NCBI GenBank assembly: GCA_023014485.1 | Contig: JAJOZX010008853.1 | Location: forward strand, 1-64,000 | Source: Bathynomus jamesi | Taxonomy: Eukaryota > Arthropoda > Malacostraca > Isopoda > Cirolanidae | DNA: 64,000 nucleotides | Direction of reading: 5' to 3' | Shown: positions 52,516 to 61,335 of the stretch, one piece after another | Numbering within the stretch: position 1 is the stretch's first letter | How the letters are laid out: every line of letters starts with the position of its first letter | Position numbers and translations under genes: made by a program | Notes under the pieces: model-generated | What the model saw: only the letters and a program-made list of their open reading frames with translations | Told to the model about the DNA's origin: nothing | The model's database searches: none

Positions 52516-55500
52516 GGGTCATTCCATGTCAAGTCAGCCACCTAAAACACACACCCCTTTCAATTTTGCTCATACTTGGCACAATAGCAGATATACATGC
52601 CAAACTTAAATTCCCAAATTATTAGAGCTGACTGACCTTTGGTTACTGAGATACAAGGTCACAAAGTTGTGACATTTTGACCTTTTTTGCGTTAAATGAC
52701 TATTTTCAAAACGGTGTAACTAAAAAACTATTAAAGCTAGAGCATTGATTTTGATCTCATTTTAAAGCTCTTTAGTAGCCCCTTGTTTATTGTCTCTTGT
52801 TAAATATCTCTACTGTGAAAAATAAAAAAATCCCTTCAAAAGTTGACCTTTGACCTTGAATAAAAAAAAAATACCTTCTCCTAAAAAATTCAATTTTTTT
52901 ACATTAATACCTTGAGTCATGTACAACAAAATCCCAAGAAGCTGTAAGTGGCTGATAACTAGTTCAATGTATAAAAAATAATGAATTCAAGCAACATTTT
53001 GAAAAAAGTCATTTTATACAAAAATTGTCAAAAAGTCATGACTTTGTGACCTTGTATGTCAGTAACCATTTTTGTCTAAGGTCAGCTCAATCTCTTACAA
53101 ATACAACCCATATCTACATACTATCTGCAGCCTTCTACAAACAAGCAAATGCTTATTTTTAAATATTTGTTCTTTACCCACCTCACCTGTATGTTGTGCA
53201 TGTATGTGATGGTTTTCAGTAGTTGACAAGATTCTTGTGGGCCACCCAATTTATTGTGATTTCTAGAAGAGAAAACAATTTTTAATGTATACCTAGATAG
53301 CTACCTAATTAACAAATACAAGTAACATATTAAAATGTACATACAATATGTATAGGTATAGTGCTCATTGATTTCCATTTATCACAACTTAAAATGTATG
53401 CAGTGTATATATAGTTACATGACCATTTTAATTTTGAATTCTTACCTTTCTGTGCTGTAGATCTGCCAAAGCTTTGGATGCCTTCAAAGTAACTTCTTTG
53501 CAAATCCTGTATGTTCGTCCATTAGTAGTAGATGCCTCAACTTGTGTTAGAATATCTGAATATGGTAAGATTAATTCATCTGGTCGACCAGGATACACAA
53601 ATGATGGGTTTGGGCCATGAGGATGAAGGAATGTGACTTTTACTTCTCTATTCTCTGGTATCTTTTCCAGCACATATGCCACCCACCAATGGCCATCATA
53701 TGCAGCAGTAACAAAACCATGTATTTTCTCCTCAGTCACAACTTCTTCCTTTTCAGTAACTTTCTCAATATTTGAATAATCTGATAATGAATAATGTTTA
53801 ACCTTAAGAGAAGTCAATGAAACTGGCTGTAAATGGTGTAATTTCTGTGTACCAGCAATAGTCCTTGCAGTTGAGTGTCTTTCTTGGAGAAGTTGGCTTT
53901 CCTCTTCATGCTCTTTATTGGTTGAAAAATGACATTTTATATTTACAATATTTTCACTTGCAAATGTATATAACTGTTCTGCAGTAAGGATCTGTTCATC
54001 ATAAGGTCGTTGTAGACTAGCTTTTGCAGCTAATCTCTTAACTGTGCCTCCAACACCATCACAGGGTCCCTTTCCATGACTTGTTGCAAAAAAATTCCAT
54101 TCTGCCTCAATTCCAAAATCATCTCTGTGATGGCAAAGATTCAAAAAGTTTTTGCAGTTCTTATACTGTCCTGCACACCCATCTGAAAAGTAAATTATTT
54201 TGTGGATGGAACCGATGGATGAGATATTATCTTTTAGGAATTTTATCAGATGCTTTTGAAACAAATGTACAGCAACTGTGTTATGGATGTTACACTCTGA
54301 AATAATAACAAAGCTAAGGTGAGCAATCTCATCTTCCTTTTTATAGTAAATAACAAATGGATGTAGAGTAGCCATCTCATTGTTCCAGTGAAAGCTCTGA
54401 ACCTCATCTTGAAGAATAAAGGAATAATTTTCAGCAAAATCACACACAGCAAGGACCTCACCATCTTTCAAAGACATTTTTGTTTCACGGTAATAAGTTG
54501 CTTGCATCTTTGTCTTGAAGTCATGTATCTGGTATTCTTTCAGTTGGTTACAGAATTGGTCAATATATTCATCTGTATTCAGTTCTACTGATTCAAGATT
54601 TGACCGATCTGTATTGGTCCACTTTTTAAAATTTATGATATCAATGAAGTTGTTTGTAAATATGTCCAGTAGTCTGTTTTTTAAATCTGATGGATCTCCA
54701 CATTGTTCACATTGTCTGAGGCAGCATTGCATTCCATAAAGGCAACACAATGACGTACATTCTTAATAGGTGTGTCATCATTTGCAGTTAGTTTTTCTAA
54801 TTCAGCTCCTACAAACATAAGTTTGGCATTCTGATGAATTGTACAGACACATACTGAGTGAGTTCCTGTTGCTCCAGCAATAACACACTGCTTTGGACGC
54901 AATTCTGCAAATTTACTGAATCCCACCTTAACCAAAGGATTTCTTTCTTTGAAAATATGATAGGCTTCTTTTAAATTGCAAAGTAAAAGATGCTTTTGCA
55001 AATGTATCCTTCCTCTTTCATTGTCAATGATACTACAATAGTCTTTCTTTCCTGGCATTGTTCTACTGATGTCTTCTGAAAGATAAAATGCTTTAATAGC
55101 GTCAACAGTATCCTGTTTAATTCTTTTCCCACCCTTTGGATTTGGGTCTGAAAGGACACCTTTTTCTTCAACTATTTTTTTAGCAATAGATGCTGTATGC
55201 CTTGTTGTGTTAAATTCTGAAGCAATTTTCCTAATGCTCCAACTTTTGGGCAATACAGTGAGGATTTTTATTTTATCACTTCTTTTAGTATTTTCATTTT
55301 TGAATTTTTCCTTGAGTTGATTTATTATTTCTAAACAGTCTACATCTCCAGATGGCTCCTTAAATTGTGAGTCAGAAATCTCTTTTCCTGCAACTGTTTC
55401 CATTCTCTTCTTAACTGTCTCTGTCACCTTGCTTAGTTTTTTAGCTCCATATGACTTTTGCTCTACAAGCTTTCTCTTTTTTATGGGTGATTCACCAATT

Positions 55501-56706
55501 GAAACAAAAGAAGCATTCAAAGTACACATCTCATGGTTTTGCTCTGAAGTTGATGCATCACTATTGTCAACATTTTCAATTTTCTCAAGATCTTCAGGTG
55601 GTTCACTACTACAAGAAGAATCATCATTTATGTCTGAATTCAAAGTGCCTATTCCTTTCTCAGGCAAGGACTCAAGATGTTCTCTACACTGCTTACAAAG
55701 TCTGTGATGTAGTGTTAAGTGCAGATCGGGAAACTTATTTACAAGTTCCTGTGGTACAATTCTCAAACTCTTCTTTCGACACTGACCTTTGTGACGCAGC
55801 AAAGGATCAGCACACTTCTGTTTCAGTTTTAAATGTTCCATGTTTGTACTCTGAAATCACAAAAGCACAAAGAAAATCCTGAAAAGAAAACAATGAACAA
55901 TTAATGAATTATTAAATAAATTTTTATACATGTATTTAGTAAAAATAAATTAACTTTAACTTGAAGTCAGGAGTCAACTCTGTAAAGTTGACAGTACTTA
56001 TATACTAGTTGGGCCTTTGGATCAGCGCTACTCCAGTAGATTTGGGGCTGTCGAGGGGTTTAACCCTGGTTGTCTTTTAAAAGACTTCTTTTGGCACAGG
56101 TCACAAAAAGGTTTTTGAACTAATAATGTTAAGTTGAACTAAGTCTTCACTGACACTATATCAGAACAGAACTTTTAAATAAATGAACTGACAAAAAAAA
56201 TCTAAAATTGAAGAATGATGCCAACTTCATTTATTTTTTATACATTGAACTAGTTATCAGCCACTTACAGCTTCTTGGGATTTTGTTGTACATGACTCAA
56301 GGTATTAATGTAAAAAAATTGAATTTTTTAGGAGAAGGTATTTTTTTTTTATTCAAGGTCAAAGGTCAACTTTTGAAGGGATTTTTTTATTTTTCACAGT
56401 AGAGATATTTAACAAGAGACAATAAACAAGGGGCTACTAAAGAGCTTTAAAATGAGACCAAAATCAATGCTCTAGCTTTAATAGTTTTTTAATTACACCG
56501 TTTTGAAAATAGTCATTTAACGCAAAAAAGGTCAAAATGTCACAACTTTGTGACCTTGTATCTCAGTAACCAAAGGTCAGTCAGCTCTAATAATTTGGGA
56601 ATTTAAGTTTGGCATGTATATCTGATATTGTGCCAAGTATGAGCAAAATTGAAAGGGGTGAGTGCAAAAAGTGCCATTTTATGGCTGAGTTGACATGGAA
56701 TGACCC
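52516..56706 (-). mobile_element. 4.2-kb long-TIR transposon (GGGTCATTCCATGTCAA ends)
   Basis: Terminal inverted repeats of about 480 bp (52516-52990 and 56217-56706) starting GGGTCATTCCATGTCAA. A further inverted scrap of the terminal repeat lies at 53030-53075. Flanking GCAAT (52511) and GCATG (56707) look like a short, imperfect target duplication, supported by the transposase reading frame it interrupts. Carries the two overlapping ORFs 53428-55841. Confidence 0.88.
53428..55841 (-). pseudogene. Transposase-like protein, two overlapping ORFs
   Basis: 54681-55841 (386 aa) and 53428-54750 (440 aa) overlap by 70 bp in different frames and together cover one protein with a single shift near 54.72 kb. 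Domains: N-terminal Cys cluster (CADPLLRHKGQC, LHHRLCKQCREHL); acidic linker; a helix-turn-helix (WSIRKIASEFNTTRHTA); a RERNPLVKVGFSKFAELRP-like block; Cys pair ATGTHSVCVCTIHQN; CEQCGDP; VCDFAENYSF (candidate first Asp), IIYFSDGCAGQYKN (candidate second Asp), EWNFFATSHGKGPCDGVGG. This is a widespread uncharacterised arthropod/cnidarian protein type. The enclosing TIRs show it is a transposon protein. I cannot name its superfamily with confidence. Confidence 0.8.
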
Positions 56707-56816
56707 GCATGTAACACCATTACTCCTGCCATCATTCACCATGTGCTTGCTGACTGGGTATCACGTCTGAATTTGTGTATTGAAAACAATGGTGGACATA
56801 TTAAGCATGTTCTGTA
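56707..56816 (+). pseudogene. Tc1-like transposase, C-terminal end
   Basis: Open from the junction to TAA: ITPAIIHHVLADWVSRLNLC then IENNGGHIKHVL. Completes the gene split at 52515, followed 35 bp later by the right TIR. Confidence 0.85.
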
Positions 56817-56940
56817 AATAACAGTTTTTGTTTTGCCTTTTTTTATTATTTTTCCTATGATGCCGGACTTATGGGACACCCTGTATATATATATAAACAT
56901 ATATACATACATATATACACACACATATATATATATATAT

Positions 56941-59900
56941 TAGACCGTTTCACGATTATATGGTAATTTTTCAAATTGAATTTTGATAAACGCACACACA
57001 CTTATTTTTTTTATAAAGGAAGAAAAACAAATAGACAAAATATCATTTTATTTGAATGATAAAAAGACACCCCTCAGATGGCACTTCTTTTACATTAATG
57101 GATAATTAGAGCAAATATAAGACTGAACGAAAAATATGTTTTAAAACAAAGCGACTTAAATTCTATTAAGACATATATTGATTAAGAATATAGGGATTTC
57201 AGTGGCTGAGGGACCTCCTTTCTCTGATTTTCAATGATTTGAAAGGCCAGTTGTCTCTCTTCCTCACTCTTTGTGAGCTTCTCATTAAACTCTGTAGCCA
57301 GTTTGACTCCTCGTTCAGCACAGTCGTTGATTACTTTGACTGCCATGACCCGATTACGGTGTTCCTCAATGTCTTCAAGTTTCTTGGGAATTTCTATTTT
57401 CAAACACTTGAAGAAGTCTTGTGTTTGAGTTGTGACAAAACTGGTAATCTTTAAGTCATTGGGGTTTTGCAACACTCGGGGGTCCACCTTTCTTGCCCTC
57501 ACTTTTCGAGGAGGCGCGTGGTGAAGGTTGTGGAGCATTAGAATCTTATCATCTTCAGTCACGAGGTTTGAGAAAAAGCCAAATCCTACAAGATCCTCAC
57601 TCAAGTACCAACCATAGTTCTGAAGTTTTTTGAGGGCCGTAGCACCCCACTTCCTTATCAACCTGGATCTTGTAGATATGTAGCATCTTGAGGAGGGCCA
57701 AATCATTTGCTGGAGCATCAATTCCAACTGGAGATGTATACCAAGCTTGAAGATAAACTGTCACTGAAAAGGCGTTTATTCGTATCAGAGCTTGTTTTTC
57801 ATGAGGGGTGAGAAGGAATTGGTTCCTAAATAAGTAAATTTTTAAGGAATAGATGCCCTTTCCCATCCATCTAGCTCTGCTGTAAGCTCCTGGGTAGTGG
57901 AATCTGCTATCAGAGCCTTTATTTGTTTTAGGCATTGGACAACCAAGGAAGATAAGTGCAAGTTCTAAGTATTCCCTGTAGTCACCTCGAGTGTGGCCCT
58001 CTTGAAGTTTGGAGTTGATGAAAGAAATAAGCTTGTCTCTGTGCTTCAAGATCCAATGATCTAAAGATTCTGAGGTGAGATCATTGGGTTCATAGGGCTT
58101 GTAATTCTGCTGATCAATGTTATCCCAACAATCTCTGAATCGATTGAATAAGGGAATTTGTGGACCCGAAGAAGAGAAAAACATGTCAAAAACTGCAGTG
58201 ATAAGAAGCTCGTGGATATGGTGGCGGCATGCCAGAAAAAGGAGTGATCTCTGAAGGGCCTTTTGGATGATGGTACAAGCCCCAGCATGGATACCTGTAT
58301 TGCTTGCAGTAGTATCAAAACAAAGGCCTGCTACCCACTCATTTACTTGTGGCCATTGCTTCAAGACATCTAAAACTGCTCTCCCCATTTCTTCTCCCAT
58401 TCCAGAAATAAGCTTTGGAATAGACAGTAATTTTTCTAATTCGCCTGCACTAGTCACAACAATGGGCATTACATCAATCTTACCCCCAAGCATGGATGGA
58501 AGAAGCTTTCCATCAAAATGAATTATTAAAGAGGTATTTTGGAAACTGGCTTTAATGTCTTCTCCCATCTGCATCCGTGTTGATCGCCGAGACCTGTAGA
58601 TAGAGGATGATGAAAGTGTGATCTCTTCAATTTCCACTCCAGCAGCTGAAAGGGCAGGTGCCACAATGTGCATAGCAGCTCTTGCAGATGTTCCAGTGCG
58701 GTCCAGAGCAGCCAAGAACTTTTTCCCTAACAATTACACCTGGTTCAAGCTTCTCCTTTTTTGAAGATGATGATGAGAGTGCTCTGTAGAACAATTCATC
58801 ACCAGATGATTCTTCACTTCCTCCTGACCGGAATTTTCACATTGGTTGAGATCCACAACCTTTGTCAATTGCCTCATTTCTTCCTTTGATTTCCTGCGAA
58901 GTTTTTCCATTCTTTCCATGCTTATCTGTCGTGCTTTTGCCTTTCTTGAAAACTCCTTGTCTTCTGGACCCATAATCATTTTCCGATCGTTCCTTAAGAA
59001 AATCTTTATCCTCCTGCAATTTATTTCTGTTTCCACTTCTGAATGAGCTACATCGAAAAGCTTCTTTAAGCTGGTGACAAATTCTGCTTCATTCTTCTCT
59101 TGGGTAGGAGTTCATCGAGTTCGGTTCTTGACCAGCCCTTCATGCTTATTGTAAAGCCTTTTAAGCTTTGAGACAATATAAGGCTTGTGGGATGTAATTA
59201 AGGAGGCTTTTTCCCACATAGCAATAACTTCGTTGGCTACAGTTGCGCAAGCTACAGAGACATTTTGCTTTCCACCTTAATGTGATAAAAAAGACGTTTA
59301 AGGACATCACTGTTAGTTGGAAGCTGCTTCTCAGAAAAACCCTCTTCCAGCACTTGTCCGACCAACCAGACTTCACACTTGTTTCTGGTTTTTGCCATAA
59401 TTCTGAGGGAAAAAGTTTTACCACCTGTTAGTCTTAATAATAATATAATATAATATAATCATTAATCACTCACCTAAATTATAATATGACTTGATTACTG
59501 TAAGAAAGTTGTAAAGTAACATGAAGTAACCTTTCTAGAACAGTAAACTTGTGAAAATATCAGTAATTATAGCTGAAAAAGCAAATAAAACATCATATAA
59601 TCCATAAAGGGAAAAAATGGAAATTCTAGAATAGTTATCCTGAAGGAAGAATTTTCTAGAATTCTCTCTAAAGAATATAGGGGGTTACTGGACCATTCCT
59701 GAAAATGACCTACTTATCTTCCAATTTTATTTATGAATTTTATATACCAAATTTAAGAGGACATCACAAATAAATAAATATATTTGCCAGAAAAATGAAA
59801 ATTTTCTCATGAGGGGTAAAATAGATATGCATGGAGGGGTGGGATAACAATAAGCTCTTGTCTTAATATTTTGCATGAAGTCTTTATTCATGACATATTA

Positions 59901-59953
59901 CTTTTTAGTATGGTGCGTTGAGCCATCATAAATTTCGATTTTTTGAAACGGCC

Positions 59954-59955
<2 letters not shown>
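56941..59955 (-). mobile_element. DNA transposon of DGK/NTG family (element 4)
   Basis: 3015 bp, imperfect ends TAGACCGTTTCACGA and TTTTGAAACGGCCTA, both inside TA microsatellites, so the target duplication cannot be proved (ATATATAT on both sides). The transposase is on the minus strand. Confidence 0.82.
57182..59420 (-). pseudogene. Transposase of element 4, frameshifted
   Basis: From the N-terminus: 59420-59037 in broken frames (LPTNSDVLKRLFYHIKVE), 59036-58734 (KEFSRKAKARQISMERMEKL), 58733-57597 (378 aa; HFDGKLLPSM with Asp 74, CFDTTASNTG with Asp 140, LLFLACRHHIHELLI, RARWMGKGIYSLKIYLF), then 57727-57182 (GWYLSEDLVGFGFF, INDCAERGVKL with the Glu). The Asp-Asp distance of 66 equals that in element 3. 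A TAA ends the 100-aa piece right before the 378-aa piece; at least three frame breaks overall. Confidence 0.82.
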
Positions 59956-59957
<2 letters not shown>

Positions 59958-59985
<28 letters not shown>

Positions 59986-60026
59986 TATATATTTATATAT
60001 TTATATATATATATATATATATATAC
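59958..60026. repeat. (TA)n microsatellite
   Basis: TA-rich tract at the edge of element 4. Similar tracts lie at 56880-56940 and 47865-47918, the apparent insertion sites of elements 3 and 4. Confidence 0.85.
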
Positions 60027-60037
60027 ATACACACACT

Positions 60038-61335
60038 AAGATTATTCCTGGATGGAATGATTTTATTGTCCCACTGAAGAGGGAATCGAAAGACACCTAT
60101 GATTTGTGGTGCTTTCATGGTAGACCCAGATTATGACCAGTATAATTGAATATGTGTAGAAGTCAGGGTCAGTATAAGGCAGCCATAAAGCAATGTAAAT
60201 AGGAAGAGGAGTCCATTCAAGCATCAAAAGCCTGTGAAGCTTGCATAAATAACGATAACAAATTTTGGAAATTTGTTAAGAATCAAACAGGTGTCAAAAA
60301 TGTCCTCCCTCTGACAATCAATGGGGTGTCGGGGGAGGATGAAATTGCAAAGCTGTGGAAAAACCAATATTCTAACATTCCTAACAGTGTGAGTAGGCAT
60401 AATCTTAAGATAGATTGCAGCAAAACGATTGTGGGAGGGACAAGGGAAAATACTTTGATATCATTTTCTGAAGTAGAGAAGTTAATTAAAGATTTAAAGA
60501 CTGGTTCTGCATCAGGGGTATATGACTTATTGAATGAGCACTTAAAATATGCAAATGACGTAGTATGTCTGCATATATCATTGTTCCTATCAGCCATGCT
60601 GGCTCATAGCTATATCCCTGCAGAGTTCATGAGGGTATATATCTTGCCCCTGGTCAAAAATAAGTATGGAGACATTCTACCCAGCAATAATTACAGGCCT
60701 ATTGCTGTCGCTTCCTGCTTCTTGAAACTACTAGAAAAACTCTTGTTATGCTAATTAAATGATTTCATATGGACATCTCTTAATCAGTTTGGCTTTAAAA
60801 AGGTCCCACTCAACTGACCTATGTATCTATGTACTTAAAGAAACAATATCTAAATACATTGACTAATTCAGCCATTTACAGCCGTTTCCTAGATATAAGT
60901 AAGGCATATGATAGGGTGAACCACAATATTTTATTTGAAAAACTAGAAGACAGGAAGGTTCCCATGTACATATTAAATTTATTGAAATTTTGGTATTCCC
61001 ACCAATCTTTCACTGTTAGGTGGAGGCAATGTACTATCCGAGTGTTTTGGCTCCACTTGCAGGGTGAGACAAGGCTCCTTGCTCTCCCCTATGCTGTTTA
61101 ATGTGTATATCGACAGATTAATTGCTTCACTTAATGAGGCAACAGTGGGATGATGTATAGATAACACAAGGATAAATAACTTAGTTTATGCCGATGATAT
61201 GGTGTTAATAAGTCCCTCTGTTAAAAGTCTGGATCGGCTACTAAAAGTCTGGGAAGTGTATTCGCAGAAACATGATATTCTTTTTAATGTTACAAAAACT
61301 AAGGTTATGCAATTTCATCCTAAAAGCTCTAATCA
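60038..61335 (+). pseudogene. CR1/L2-like LINE reverse transcriptase remnant
   Basis: 60038-60330 decayed linker (IIPGWNDFIVPLK). 60326-60754 RT start (GSASGVYDLLNEHLKYA, PSNNYRPIAVASCFLKLLEK). 60829-61101 FLDISKAYDRVNHNILFEKL, then VRQGSLLSPML in another frame near 61065. 61180-61330 LVYADDMVLISPS (active-site YADD) and FNVTKTKVMQF. Frameshifts and stops throughout. Its 3' part is cut at about 61336 by an RTE element in opposite orientation. Confidence 0.8.

Larger units (their letters stand above)
42245..56883 (+). mobile_element. Tc1-like element split by two insertions
   Basis: Ends CAGGGTGTCCCATAAGTCCGG at 42245 and the inverted copy ending at 56883, each flanked by TA. Its own DNA is only 42245-42397, 52070-52515 and 56707-56883, about 780 bp. 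The first piece jumps from the terminus straight to the catalytic domain (FSDEAVF near 42350), so the HTH was deleted earlier. Related to the fragment at 7503-8160. Confidence 0.88.
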
